The notes under the pieces: model-generated | What the model was told of the DNA's origin: nothing | The model's database searches: none | What the model saw: the letters and a program-made list of their open reading frames with translations, nothing else | Position numbers and translations under genes: made by a program | Shown here: positions 20,414 through 32,345 of the stretch, piece by piece | Numbering within the stretch: the stretch's first letter is position 1 | Layout: each line of letters begins with the position of its first letter | NCBI RefSeq assembly: GCF_040869045.1 | Contig: NC_090322.1 | Span: 183,333,477 to 183,397,476 of the forward strand | Length of the DNA: 64,000 nucleotides | DNA from: Eurosta solidaginis | Taxonomy: Eukaryota; Arthropoda; Insecta; Diptera; Tephritidae | Direction: 5' to 3'

Positions 20414-20735
20414 AAAGCAGCGAATCTGCAGACTCTTAACCCATGACGGTCATGGATTAATCCTTTCCGGACCATTTTTTAGCTTCCAAACTAAATTTTT
20501 TGAATCGGAATGGCTTAACCTTCTACTAAGGTAGGAAAGCTTTAGCATCTTAACCCTTTAACGACCATTTATTAACCCATTAACCTTCGTGAATTAACCC
20601 TTTGCGGCAAATTTTTTTTTGTTTTTAGATCTAACAGATTTATAGATCAGACTACCCATATCTATGCAAATATAGCGAACGTGCAGCTACCCAACCCATC
20701 AACGATTATAGATTAACTCATAAGTAACCTTTTTT
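20414..20735 (+). repeat. Degenerate TTAACCC-containing repeats
   Basis: Similar words recur at 20449-20485 (AACCCATGAC, GGATTAATCCTTTCC), 20550-20620 (AACCCTTTAACGACC, GAATTAACCCTTTGC) and 20687-20735 (AACCCATCAACGA, GATTAACTCATAAG), each followed by a T-run. Units are ~120-250 bp apart and diverged. Confidence 0.4.
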
Positions 20736-20740
20736 TGTTG

Positions 20741-22340
20741 TTATTCTGAACTTAACTCGATAATAAAAATTTCGTATATACGCGTCGGTGTAGAGTGAAA
20801 TTGCGTCTCATTTTTGCACCCCGTCGCCTTTCTAGTCCCCTCTTCAGGGGCACTTATTCTTAGAGTTTACAAAAGTCGTCAGCAGAAAAGAATGTTCTTA
20901 TGCGGTTTGGCAGCGAAAAAATAAAATATTTTAAAAAGCAGTTCGCTCGCTCCAACACATACAAACATATTTATTTATTTATTAGTCTACAAATTTATCA
21001 ATTAATCGGACTAAATATGATTAAAAAATAGAATGTACAAAGTGATCGAAATTTATACTTCAGAATATTAATATAATAAGTTGTCGGTATGGACTGTGAT
21101 GCCGAGCAACTAGTACTGAATATTATTAATGCTGTCCGAATGGACGTAATTTCGAGCAGTTAGTTGATGTATATTTATGGCACAGTAATTGCGGCTGCAA
21201 TCCACCCACCCAATTCAATACGTTTTTAAGGTGGTCAGTAGATATTTTTTTATTACGAACAGCGAGTCGAAGGTGTCAGTATTCATGTACGTCGTTTGAA
21301 GCCGCATCCTTTGGTGATCATATGCAGCCAACCTTATTGATTGCTCAGTCCAAGTATGCTGAAGTTGTCCCATCCAAGGCTCTCTCTTTTTCTGCCAAAG
21401 TGGACCAAGTCGGCACTGAGCATGTCAGTGCAACCAAGACTTCAAAACCTGGAAAGAACCACGCCCTTTTAAAACTGTTAATTGTAAATAAGTTCTTGAA
21501 AATAATGAAAAACCGGCTTATGCGTTTTCTTGTGGAATAATCGCGCACCCTAGTGTATGTTCATACACCTACATAAGTATCTGCTAACTTCCTCACTTCC
21601 GTTCACAGGCAATAAAATTAGCTCAAAAAGGGCTTCTATGTTACTTTCATAGGAATTGTCAGTTAAATTCACCCGCATAAGACTATAATACAATCAAATG
21701 AATTTCGTTAATGAATAACACCATTTAAAAAATTTTAAATATGCAAAAATCAGTACTCATTTATATTTCATTTTAGTTGTAAATTTCGGGCACAGCGTCA
21801 TATTCAGTTGCCATAGAAAGGAAATGATTATTTCCATTTCCGCTTTAGAAATCAAGAGCGCAAAAAAATTTGGGCGTATGTACGCTGCACATAAACAAAA
21901 TCCACTAAATAATGAGCTCAATAACAACAATATGATCGAAAATTAAATTTAACAAAATTTATTGTAAACATATGAAAAAGAGCCAAAACAACAACCAGCC
22001 AAATAGAAAAGCTGCGAAAAATAAATGTCGAAAAAGGAAAACGAATCAAATTTTTGGCCAAGAAACGTTCATCCTAAAGAAATTTTTTTTGTATATAACA
22101 AAATATATATACAAATTTTAAATTAATAATACATCTGCTATACAGTTTCGGCATATTAAATGCTAAAGATCCTACAATGGCCATATAGCTACAGTGGAGA
22201 ACTTCGGCGACAGTGTAGGTAGTGGTCTAAGAAGTTGCGAAAGCTGTACTTGTCGGTCCAACTTACAACTTCGAAAATGGATTACTCACCCTTATTTTGT
22301 TTTGTTGATTTTCCGACAGGCTGGATAAATGACGTATTGT
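20741..22340. other. No recognised gene
   Basis: A short duplicated segment at 21080-21170 (GTCGGTATGGAC and GTCCGAATGGAC with following GAGCA..TAGT). A 72-codon plus frame at 21322-21540 shows no motif. The rest is AT-rich and unique in the window. Confidence 0.4.
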
Positions 22341-22374
22341 GGAACAGTTTTCCGTCATCCCTTGTCAAATTTGG

Positions 22375-23078
22375 TTTCGAGACAACCCGTTTCGGCGTTG
22401 TGCCATCATCAGTGTCGATTTTCGTTCTGATCTGTTGACGTCGTTTATCCTGTATTTATAGTTTGTAGGTACATGAAGAGGTATTGTCAAAATTGATGCT
22501 TGTGTATATTTAGTTATGTGTATGTGCTGTGTGCTCATTCAGAACCGAGGGTGGGGTTTACTGATCGATTTGTGTGGCTGACTGAGGCAGGTAACAGCCC
22601 GTAATTTTAGTCGTTTGACCTTATTTGTGGGTTTAATGGTTTGGTGCGTTAGCTGTTTTGTGTTTATTTGTTGCTGTGTGTTTGTTGTACCTGTGTCATC
22701 ACTTTCTTTCTCATAAACAAGTTTTAAAGGCTGGAATATTGTGTAAGAAATTGTGTTTATGTGTTCCATGTTTTCGAGTACATTGAGCCGTCGGCCTTTT
22801 GCTTGTATGTGCAGAACCCTAACTGTTTTATTGATGTTTGCTGGGAACACTCATTTTTTACCATGTGATTAGCGAAGTTAGACTCTGGTATGATGTTTGG
22901 ATTCCGAGTTTTTTGTTGTAATCTCTAATGTGCTCTCTGAACCTCGTTCTTACTTGCCGTCCTGTTTGTCCTATGTAACTATGTTGGCATCCGCAGGTAA
23001 GCTTCTATACACCGTGGCTACTAAACGGATTCTCTGAGTTAGTGTTAGTTCTTAGTTTTCGCCCTAGATTGTTGAGGC
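22375..23078 (-). pseudogene. Penelope-like element fragment with GIY-YIG endonuclease
   Basis: The minus frame reads NNLGRKLRTNTNSENPFSSH, then GV-stop-KLTCGCQ (the Y of GVYKLTC is a stop), then YIGQTGRQVRTRFREHIRDY. After a frame break come SNFANHMVKNEC and further sequence to PHPRF. GVYKLTC..YIGQTGR..RFxEH is the GIY-YIG endonuclease core of Penelope-like elements. Downstream the 3' region has CACTGATGATGGCACAACGC followed by CGAAACGGG, a familiar kind of 3' untranslated hairpin region for these elements. No reverse transcriptase is left. Confidence 0.8.
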
Positions 23079-23600
23079 GCCCTAGAGGAACCGTTTAGCA
23101 CGCCTTTTTGTGGATGTCTCTGAGGACACCTTTTCATGCTCTTTTTCTACATACGGCTGAATGCTTAAGTGCCGGATTTCCTCATAGTGCTTAAGGAGAT
23201 GATTTTTCAACGCAGATGACTTTTCGATCAGATGCCTGTTGGGATGCCCAGGTTTCTGGGTATTCAGCAGAAACTGTTTATTTAGCATTTAGTTTCTCTC
23301 CTTTAGGGGGAGTGTTCTAGTCTCACTGTGTTGATGATGTTCTGGAGACTTAAGAAGACATCCCGTGGCAGCTTCCTAAAGTGTGTTTCTTTTAGACTCG
23401 GCGACCAAGTTAGGGACGCGTAGCATTCAAGCGGCCGGCCAATTACTTTATAAGTGGTGATGAAGTTTTCTTTATCTTTGCGACAAATGCTGCCGGCAAG
23501 CGACTTGATGATTTTGTTACGACTCTGGACTTTAGGTACAACTGCAGCTGCATGGTCGCCAAAAGGTAGATCCTGATCGAACGTCAGATCCAGTATTTTT
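23079..23600 (-). pseudogene. LINE E fragment, minus strand
   Basis: On minus it encodes TFDQDLPFGDHAAAVVPKVQ, KIIKSLAGSICRKDKENFIT, then TTYKVIGRPLECYA and SPSLKETHFRKLP, matching the post-catalytic part of LINE E with several frame breaks. It abuts the Penelope-like fragment, and no junction duplication was recognised. 5' and 3' truncated. Confidence 0.75.
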
Positions 23601-24400
23601 GCTATCTAATAAAAGTCTCTAACTAATATCTGTAAACCCTTGCAATATTGGTTGCCCTATTGAAAGCAGTCAGCAAGAATAATTGTATTTTCCCGAGAAA
23701 CGGCCAGTCTTCCATGGGAGCGACGATATGAACTTAAATAAGAGCAAGTACTCTCAGAAAGCTGAGTCGTTTTTGTCTGCTCGATATATCGGAAAAGAAG
23801 CTTATGTATCGACCCCTCTTCCTCCTCACACTGACAGCTATCCTGCTTGTATTCGCCATCACTGAAGTATTGATACTTGTGACAACGCCCGTAGGTACTG
23901 CCACCGCATACTTGTTTAGTTTCAAAAGGTAGCTCTTTCTATTTTATCCAAACATCGCCATAGAAACCTTGATATCTGCAAATCAAACCGGTTGCTCCAC
24001 AACCAGTTCGTTGACTTAATAGTGTAGTCCTCGATTTTTTATTAGATAACCTAGTGCCTTTCCTTCAGAGCTGTTGCCTTATTTATATCAATTTTGAACC
24101 TTTCTAGGCTATCTCATAAGCGAATTATTATCACTCCCGAGGCCTAGAAAAACAAGACAATGAGATGCCCAATGGACGATGGCTGTCAGCAAAGTTAGTT
24201 ACATTTGTTACTGAAACTTTACTTCCGTATAGGTGCCCTGCAGAAAAAAAGGGGATAGTCACACCAAGCGACAGTTTCGCGAATCGGATGCAGAACGGCA
24301 CAGTTGGTAACCATACTTGTACCAACAGCACTTGGGTCGGAGCTATATGTATTTAAATTAATGAATCTACAGCATTGACTATTTCAGAAACACTTACGAC
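23601..24400. other. No recognised feature
   Basis: A 60-66 codon frame on each strand at 23683-23925 and 24131-24356, without motifs. No shared repeat. Confidence 0.4.
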
Positions 24401-24410
24401 TGAACCAGTT

Positions 24411-24544
24411 CTCTTTCCTTATAGTCCACCCCTGTTGAAACAGCAAGTTTCCTTGGACTCCCGTTAGAGGATATTAATGACAATTTGTGATCGGTCGCGG
24501 CTGTTAGCTGGGGCGAAGCACTGCTACAACAACAACAACAACAA
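24411..24544 (+). mobile_element. 5'-truncated LINE E tail, first of a tandem pair
   Basis: Contains GTCCACCCCTGTTGAAAC, CTTGGACTCCCGTTAGAGGA, the stop region and GCACTGCTACAACAACAACA. Flanked by TGAACCAGTT at 24401-24410 and 24545-24554, a 10-bp target-site duplication. Only ~134 bp of the LINE were inserted. Confidence 0.85.
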
Positions 24545-24554
24545 CTGAACCAGT

Positions 24555-24787
24555 TCTATTCAGAATCAATCCTGACATACATAATGTACGTCCTGCTTGA
24601 AAGCGCACATGATACCAACAATCTCTTTAATTGCAATTGGAACCAACGCCTCTAATACCCCTCTCCCTTTGGTCCACCCCTGTTGAAAGTGTAAGTTTCC
24701 TTGGATTCCCGTTAGAGGATATTGATGACAATTTGTGATCGGTCGCGCCTATTGGATGATGCGAAGCACTGCTCCAACAAAAACAAC
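24555..24787 (+). mobile_element. 5'-truncated LINE E tail, second of a tandem pair
   Basis: Longer tail (~233 bp) starting CTATTCAGAATCAATCCTGA and ending GCACTGCTCCAACAAAAACA. Flanked by TGAACCAGTT at 24545-24554 and 24788-24797; the first of these is shared with the preceding copy. Two insertions at one 10-bp target, or one tandem event. Confidence 0.85.
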
Positions 24788-24797
24788 TGAACCAGTT

Positions 24798-26134
24798 AGG
24801 AACCGTCTCTTAATGACGAAAGCTCTGTGTGATTCTTTGCAGGCGATCTGTGCTTTGTACGGAAACCTGTAAAACTGACGGGTGCGCTTTGATTACAGTT
24901 CATGTAGACTGCAATGTCCCCACCATTTTCGAAGCCTTTCTCATAGTTTGAAATTTGTATTGAAAAATATTTTACATATGTTCTGACGTCTGAGTCCAAA
25001 CCGTATGTTACATCATGTAGGTAAGTTCATCATGAAATTGGGGAAGACGCTTTTCCTATCCCAATGTTTCTACGCATTCCAGTATTCCCAAAAGCATTGA
25101 AGTTTTACTTGTTACAAATCTAGTATTTTATGGACTAGTGCCATTTCAGATAACGAATTTTAGTTGAAAACTTGTATGCTTGTCGGCTAATTTGATTTTT
25201 CATTGCATGTGGTATGAGTGGAAGTTGACACACTACATATGGACATGTGTATGTAAGGTGATAATAAGTAGAGGGGCGTAAGACTTTTGCTGCAATCGCG
25301 ATTTGCAGTGAGGAGTTAGGGCAATTTGAATGGTTTCATTCACTATTTGTAAGTGTAAAAACGATTTGCGATTTGATTTCTAATTCTCAATGGCGCGCGT
25401 ACATTTCCGTTAAAATCGCAATACAAAAATAGAAATGTGTAGATATGTATATGAAGAAGAAGCATACTAATCACAAAAACAAAATGTTAGAAAAAATTGC
25501 AAACTCTACAAAGTCAACCATCGAAAGGGGAACAAGCAATTGGTGGTTATGTCTTACATAATTTGTAAGCATTTGTGAAGAAAGTCACATTGTCATCGAC
25601 TTCTCATTGAACGTTTTTACGGGCGGAAATTCAAATCCATTTCTGAAAAGCTTGGGTGGGAGTGGCAGTGAACGGGTGCGTCCGAGTTAAAAGGTCTTGG
25701 GATGGTTTCGTGTGCTAATAATATTTCCCTTTAACTATGAATTTTATTTTGAAAAATGTATGGGTCTGAGCCGCTTTAGAATGGTAACTTTTAAATTCTT
25801 TGTTAGTCGTCATAACTTTGGGTATACTTGAGTATTAACAATGATATTGAGTACTTATATGGGTCATGTAGGTGGGATTGTTGATATATGGAGCATATAA
25901 CCGAGCTGTAATTGGCATCAATAAGATACGATAGCATGTGCATAGATTTATCAATACTTTTGCCACTTGACACCAATATTTGCTACCAGATACTTTTGTT
26001 ATGATGATTTATTGATCGCGTATTTAAACCCTGGTATCTATGAGGAAATAGATCGTTTTCTTATTTGTGTTCAATCAAAAATGGTATTTTCCCATGCATC
26101 CAGGAAACTGTTTTAAAGAATGCGTGCTACGGGG
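24798..26134. other. No recognised feature
   Basis: Unique-looking AT-rich sequence. No open frame with motifs and no shared repeat. Confidence 0.4.
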
Positions 26135-26445
26135 CTTAAAATATACCAGCGGCAGGTATGCCTATCGTAATTGCCACCGCATCCCAATTGTCAACCTCAT
26201 CTACCCATGGCGAATCCTGTTTCTTTAGCAACCGAGGCTTTGGCGACCACAAGTTTATCGTGGAAGTACGGGGTGGGGGCGGGATAGCATAGAAAGTTCA
26301 ATGTGGTTACATTAAATCGTTCTCGAGATGGTCGGGCTTATATCTTAATGATGCTTGTTACCAGAACGTACCGGATCTATATCCTGCAAAGGACCATCGA
26401 CATAGATAACACTCCCCAAAACCTTCGGGGAGTGTTTATATAGCT
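26135..26445 (+). mobile_element. Family D retroposon (SINE-like)
   Basis: Oriented by its A/C-rich 3' tail. Begins near AAATATACCAGCGGCAGG, contains TTGTCAACCTCATC, GCGAATCCTGTTTCTTT, CCGAGGCTTTGGCGACC and GAACGTACCGGATCTATATC, then a hairpin CACTCCCC..GGGGAGTG just before GCTACAATAACAACAT. Related to the copies at 27611, 35161, 57064, 58465 and 61797. No open frame is conserved, so it is a non-autonomous retroposon. Internally deleted near its 5' side. Confidence 0.8.
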
Positions 26446-27596
26446 ACAATAACAAACATATTTTTCTGCCCAGAAAAACTAAACCTACAAAATGTCCACC
26501 GAAAAAATCAACTTAGCGATTCATTTAAAGCACCGGTATAAGTCGAAAATATCAAAATAAAAAGTTCTGCTTATGTTCAGTCTCAAGTACGCAAGCCGTC
26601 TGACTAGTTGATACCTAGGGTGGCATCAATTATGACTTAGCTTGGCGCTCACCTTCCTAAAGAACTACAGCTGAAACAATTTCGGGTGAGGCCAGGTTCC
26701 TCAAGCTTCTTAAAGATTGGCATTTGACAGGATGTAATAACGCTACATTTGTAGCGCTTGTTCTCACTCACTGATAAGATACAATCTGTCTTGCACCGAA
26801 GGTGTGGCGTGCGTCGTCTAAAAGCACATATTATAGGCTGTTTGAATTTGCAACCTTGCCCATTCTGTGGAGAATCTCCCGTAAGTAGCAGTGGTCAATA
26901 AAAAGACAGATGCGTCATGTAGAAGTCGACCTTTCCTTGTGGCCGCCCCAACCATGGCTCATCTCGGGAATTAGTTTCCTGCAGCTGCGTTTTTGCTGCT
27001 GCACGGTTGCAATATCTCCGCCTGCTTCTCCTCGGAGGTGAATAATTGATTTCCTTAGCGAAAAGGTGTATCCATATGGTTCCTGCCACAACAGGGACGG
27101 CATCTGCGGAAACAGTGCGGTAAACTGTAGCGATTCGTAGCTCCCCTCTGCATTAAGTAACTTAATTATCTATCAGTCTGAACTCGGTCGGAAAGCACCA
27201 TCTGAACTAATGTTCCATCTGAACTAAACTAGCCATCTGAACTAATGTTCGTTCGCGCAGACTAATCGATTAGGAAACTTACTATGGAAACATTCAGACT
27301 ATGTGCGGTCTGTATTGACGGGCTAGTTCCATCTAGGCTTTCAAAATTCGATTTTGAAATCAGTTGTAAAATCGGTCGGAAAGCACGAGTTTCCGATATG
27401 AATGTGCGTTCACTCTAGTGGGTGGGCAGCAAGCTCACGTTTCCAATCCAAATGTAGGAGGTGGATCTGTCGTCGATCACTTAGTGATAGATTTGTTTTC
27501 TTTCACTCATGCCTTTAAGCAATCATTCAGATACCTGGAAAGATATTTTATGCTGATAATACATTAATGATAATACGGACCCCGATTTAGGTAATC
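26446..27596. other. No recognised gene; two short direct repeats
   Basis: TCGGTCGGAAAGCAC occurs near 27187 and 27371, and CATCTGAACTAA three times between 27200 and 27250. No known element identified. The minus frames near 26895-27103 show no motif. Confidence 0.4.
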
Positions 27597-27610
27597 ACGT
27601 TAATCGTTTG

Positions 27611-27894
27611 TGATTCAAGGGGTTGATAAGCGCAATACAAAGCTGTATAGCTTCAAAGCTTCTGCAACCCCGCGAGGGAAATCCTGTTACAAATATGAAT
27701 GTATCATACACATGTTTAGCAGGCGAGGCTCTGGCGACCCCAAATTCTTCATGGCACTATGGGGTAGGGCTAGTACCTTTATGGTGCCTTTGTACCGGAA
27801 CGTACCGGATCTGTATCCGACAAAGGACCATCAACATCGATAACACTCCCCAACAATTTCGGGGAGTGTCTTTATCGTTAATACAACAACAACA
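27611..27894 (+). mobile_element. Family D retroposon with target-site duplication
   Basis: Starts TGATTCAAGGGGTTGATAAG and ends in an ACAACAACAACA tail. It is flanked by ACGTTAATCGTTTG (27597-27610) and ACGTTAATCATTTG (27895-27908), 14 bp with one mismatch. It starts inside the longer consensus seen at 57398, so it is 5'-truncated, as expected of target-primed reverse transcription. A CACTCCCC..GGGGAGTG hairpin precedes the tail. Confidence 0.9.
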
Positions 27895-27908
27895 ACGTTA
27901 ATCATTTG

Positions 27909-29196
27909 GAACTTGCCACTTGGTCGTCAAGTAATTAGAAATTTAGGTCTCACGTATTCCAATTTCATGAACTCGGTATTTACTTACTCCAGTTCATGGT
28001 AGATGAATCACGTTGTGTCATATAAACCAATGAAATCACAGTTATCGGTGAACAAACTCACTACTTACCTAATAAACTGCAAAGACTTGCAACTATTACA
28101 ACTATCGTGTAATGCTTACTGTGAATTATACACACATTTGTGAGTACTCCCACATGGAAAAAAAGTTAGTTTCAAGTTTTAATCAATTAAAGAGTCATAA
28201 AAGTTGGGGGATCACGGTTAATTAAAAATGTGTTTCTAACTTATGATTACAGTATTTGGTTATATCTATATGTGTATTTTTTACTATTTGTATGTGTATG
28301 TTCGTATGTATTTGTCCGTGAGTATGTACATTGCTTCATATGCATGAAGCATATTTGGGCTCACAAACCATTTCAGGTAATTGCTTTGCAACAATTTGAT
28401 TGGCTGAATAAGAAATTTATTTTTGAGGTATTTTGTTACCTACGGCTAATAAAAATGTATGTGTTGGATATTTATGACCGCTCGTATTACTTTTGTACCT
28501 GTGTGCACGTTCCTGCGCGCTTCCCCCATCCAGTTGTAGACGTGAGGGAGTTCATATAAGGAAGGTTGTTAAATTCCTCTACAAGTTACGAATCGAATAG
28601 AAATTTTCAATGAATTTTTTCATATTTTGCATACGCTGACCAAATTTTACAAAGCTGCATACACTCACACATTTGATGTTAGACGGTAGATATGAATCCA
28701 ATGAATACGCAGTTACTATTATTAATTTTTTTTTTTGTATATCAATGGCATATCAAATTAAAATTCTACAAATCAAAAATTACAAACTGCTATTGAATTG
28801 ACAAAATAGCTCAAGTGATTGATGTGGTTTAACCCTCATGTGTACGAAGGGGTCAAGTCAGACCAATTTGACTCTTAGATAATTAAGATATCGACATTGA
28901 ACTTATTGCTGAACATACTTACCTGTGGTCTGCTTCTGTACAGATGGGCCCAGAGTCAACCATAGAAACGGACACCATATCTTGCACGTTATGAAGATCC
29001 CTCTTCCCATGGTTACTACCACTCACCTTGAGTCACAGCTAAAAGATAAATTCAATGAGCTTCAGTGTTACCTCTCTAATACACGGCTAAATGAAGTTGA
29101 TAGAGAAAATGACTCGGTATATTTATCTCCTATTAGGTTCTGTGAATTCTATTACAGCATACATAGCTGCTGTGTTGGGCTGTGAAAGGAAAGAGC
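27909..29196. other. No recognised feature
   Basis: A 109-codon hydrophobic plus frame at 28230-28559 and an 86-codon plus frame at 28925-29185 have no recognisable motif. TTAACCCTCATGTG near 28830 followed by GGGGTCAAGTC is faintly reminiscent of a piggyBac end, but no partner end was found. Confidence 0.4.
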
Positions 29197-29492
29197 AGTG
29201 ACGTGCAATATTGTCAATGGAACTAACGTCAATTGACATTAATGCGCTTTTCAAAAAGAATCAATGTCAATGACTCTACTTCCAACTCCGAAAGAGAACT
29301 AATTTCAATTGACTTAAGTACGCTTTGGAACTATTTAACGCCGCCCACGCAAAAAGGATCTGGGAGTAATAAGACTATGACTTGCGTTGCGATTCTTAGT
29401 CCATTTGCGTTGAGCTGGCCAAATTAAAATTTTTTTAATTTGCTTTAATCTCCATAATTTATGAAAAGCGCCGCAAACAGAAATTTGAAATA

Positions 29493-29745
29493 AAAAATTG
29501 CACTTTTTAATTCCATATTTTCTATTCATATTACGATTTTAAGATATTTTTCGAAAAAATTCCGAAAATTAAAAAAAGCCTCTTGGGGGAAAATTTGGAA
29601 TAAAAAAATCGCGTCATTTTTAATTCCGCATTTTCTACTTATACATAATATGTATTACGATAAGATATTAAAATATTTTTCGAATAAATTCCAAAAATTA
29701 AAAATAAAATTTCCACAGGCGAAAATATGAATAAAAAATTTGGAA
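29493..29745 (+). repeat. Two tandem ~120 bp AT-rich units inside element H
   Basis: Both units contain TTTTTAATTCC, a CATTTTCTA or ATTTTCTATTC block, AAGATATT, ATATTTTTCGAA and AAATTCC.AAAATTAAAAA, in the same order. Confidence 0.65.
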
Positions 29746-29795
29746 TTAAAAACTAGACGTTTTTTGAAGCCAAATTTTCGACTGCGACACTTTTT

Positions 29796-30593
29796 ATACC
29801 TTTCATGAACGTGAAATGGTATATTAACTTTGGTCCGATGTTTGTAACGTTGAGAAATATAGAAGATAGACTCACCATTAAGTATACGGAATTGATCAGG
29901 GCGACGAACTGAGTTGATATAGCCATGTCTGTCCGTCCGTCCGTCTGTCTGCTTGAACGCAAACTAGTCCCTCAAATTTTGAGATATCTCAATGAAATTT
30001 GGCACAAGGATGTATTTTTGTATTATATTAGACATTTGTTGGATGCGGCAGGATCGGACAACTATAACATATATCTCCCATACAACCGATCGTTCAGATA
30101 ATACGATTTTGGTCATTCCTGCCGCGCTTTAAAAATTATAAACGTGAAACTCGGTGATATATATTCTAATATATCGTAGAAGATATCCTGAAAAAATCAC
30201 TTTGATCAGAGCCATATATAGTATATATCCCATACAACCGGTCATTCAGATAGAGATTTTTGGCCATTTCTCCCTTAGTTTCCAATATAAAAACGTTAAA
30301 CTTGGTGATATATATTTTAATATATCATAGAAAATTTCCTGTAAAAATCATTTCGATCGGAGCTATATATAATATATACCCATACAACCGATCCTTCAGA
30401 AAAGGGGGTTTTTAGCCATTTTTTATTTTATATTTATCTTAAAAATCGTTTAGGTATGTAAATCTATATATTTCTTATCTTATAAATCGGTTTATTTGGA
30501 GTTTACGAACGGGATAAGATTATTGTTCAGCCCCATTCATGAAAGGTATGAAGTCTTCGGCACAGCCGAAGACAGTCCCGTCCTTACTTGTTT
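29796..30593 (+). mobile_element. Family B element, copy 1
   Basis: Starts ATACCTTTCATGAACGTGAA, and near its end has the inverse CATTCATGAAAGGTAT followed by the perfect stem CTTCGGC-ACA-GCCGAAG and CAGTCCCGTCCTTACTTG. It contains repeated ~100-bp submotifs with ATATATCTCCCATACAACCG and CCGTCCGTCCGTC. Noncoding. Matches 39180-39912 closely. Nested inside element H. Confidence 0.88.
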
Positions 30594-30962
30594 CTATTAA
30601 CTTTTGGAATTTTTTCGAAAAATGTTTTAATACCGTTAATACGGAAAGAAAAACCTGCGGCTATTTTTTTATTTTCATAATTAATGTTAAAAAAAATTTC
30701 AAATCTTATTTTAATAGACAATAAATATTTGTAACTAAAATTTGGGTGACTTTTATTCTCAAGATCGGCGGTGGTGTCCATAAGAACTTTTGACACTAAT
30801 TCGCTTCTGAAAAGAGAACTAATGTCAATGACGTTGATTTCTGCATGATTCTGACGTAAATTTTCTTTTGGATTTGGAACTAACGTCATTGACATTAATT
30901 CTCTTTCAAAAGCGTATTAATATCAATTGACGCTAGTTCCATTGACACTATTGCACGTCACC

Positions 30963-31379
30963 GAAATAGTCTATGACGACAGGTATAGTCGTTCACATTT
31001 GAGCATCCCCAACAAATTTTTCAGTGTGGGGTTCTTATACCTACCTTCCACCTGAGCTCACGTGAAGCTTAGCGATAACAACGAAGGTACTTTTATGTGA
31101 GTGTATTAATACCTTGTTTGGTGACTTTAACCTTTAGGTTGATATGAAAGTAGCATTCAGCCCTACAGGTGAAAGTTCAGCCTCCATGCGTTTATCTCAC
31201 AAAGGAAGAGACCGATTGCCTTCAAGGTGACCTGATTCAAAAATATCCATAATCTTCTTTAATATCCCCTGTCTAAAATCGTTAGTCGAAACCGACTATA
31301 CCATTATTAAGGGCTGGTCCTTGTTGTACGCCATTTTCAAGGCTCAGACAGTCGAGTCTGAAACGCGGCCTTGTGATAT
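30963..31379. other. No recognised feature
   Basis: No motif-bearing frame or shared repeat. Confidence 0.4.
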
Positions 31380-32345
31380 CATCATCACTAATTGGCGCTT
31401 AACCGCCTAAGCGACTTCGTAATAAGTCACGCCAGCTACCCCTGTTTCGTGATAACTGACGCACTAAGGGAGGTCAAGTCTTCCTCTACCTGCCTCTCCC
31501 AACTCAGTAGTGGTCTCCCCCTTCTACTGCTTCCAAACTGCGGTATCGATTGAAATTCTTTCTTGGCCGAAGCAAGCGCCTTTGTCCATTCTCATAACAA
31601 GACCTAACCAGCGAAGCCCTTTGGATTTTTATTCGCTGCACTATCTTCATATCTGGGTAAATCTCATTCAGCTTATCACTAAACTCGCCGTAGGCATCAC
31701 GTACGGGGCCTCAAATCTTCCGTAGAACTTTTCTCTCGAACACTCCCAGAGGTATCTCATCTTCTCTCGACACCGCTCACGATTCCGAGCCATCATACAT
31801 CAGGATAGATATGATGAGCGACTTGTAGAGTGTGATATTTGTTCTTCGAAATAGGACTTTACGTTTCAATTGCTTACTCAGTCCAAAGCTGGCATTGCTC
31901 TTGCTGTTAATGCTGGTTTCCAAATATACGAAATCTTTCACAACCCCGAATGACATGGCTGCCGAGGCGCGAATGCGACGGTTCTTTCTTGGATGATAGC
32001 AAGTACCTCGTCTTTTCCTCATTTACCGAAACACTCACTTTTTTGGCTCCTTATCTAATCCAGAGAAGGCAGAACTCACGAAGTTTGTCAAAGCCAATTA
32101 TTATAACTTCTCCTGTTTTAAGCAATCGCACAAAAGAGTGTCGCCTTGTCTGAGCCTCGTTTGGTTTTGAATGGCTACAAGATTGAATGACAAGCCAATC
32201 ACCTAAAATACGTAACCACAAATTTCTTTTTCCAGCGAGCTCGAAAGAACAAATGGTGCTATGATGAATGCGATGCCGCCTTCGAAATAACGGACGCTCC
32301 AAAAAGACCCAAGTTGTTTGGGATTATAGTCCGAAGAGTGAATTT
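31380..32345 (-). pseudogene. RTE-type LINE 3' part
   Basis: Read on minus: LRQGDTLLCDCLKQE (the RT GLRQGD motif), GEVIIIGF where the catalytic ADD region should be, then KVSVSVNEEKTRYLLSSK, VVKDFVYLETSINSKS and LFRRTNITLYKSLIISILMY. After the stop region a 3' untranslated segment has CGGTTAAGCGCCAATTAGTG and a GATGATGATATC tail at 31377-31390. This order is typical of RTE-clade LINEs, including the short GAT-type tail. Frameshifts and loss of the RT active site mark it as dead. Confidence 0.78.

Larger units (their letters stand above)
29197..30962. mobile_element. Element H: long-TIR DNA element split by family B
   Basis: The left end GTGACGTGCAATATTGTCAA continues GGAACTAACGTCAATTGACA and TTAATGCGCTTTT; the right end is the inverted, slightly diverged copy, finishing CACTATTGCACGTCAC. 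Arms of at least ~100 bp contain repeated AATGTCAATGAC boxes. The interior includes two ~120-bp tandem units (29493-29745) and a full family B copy. No transposase, and a target duplication is not clear. Confidence 0.8.

Noticed and set aside
26394..26445. CACTCCCC/GGGGAGTG hairpin as a transcription terminator
   Set aside because: It occurs in several family D copies right before the tail, so it is a retroposon feature; intrinsic bacterial terminators do not apply here.
28230..28559. 109-codon hydrophobic plus frame as a membrane protein
   Set aside because: TATATG/TTTGTATG-rich DNA yields such frames by chance; there is no homology or splice context.
28830..28880. A piggyBac terminal repeat (TTAACCC..GGGGTCA)
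   Set aside because: No inverted partner with TTAA was found and no transposase is present nearby.
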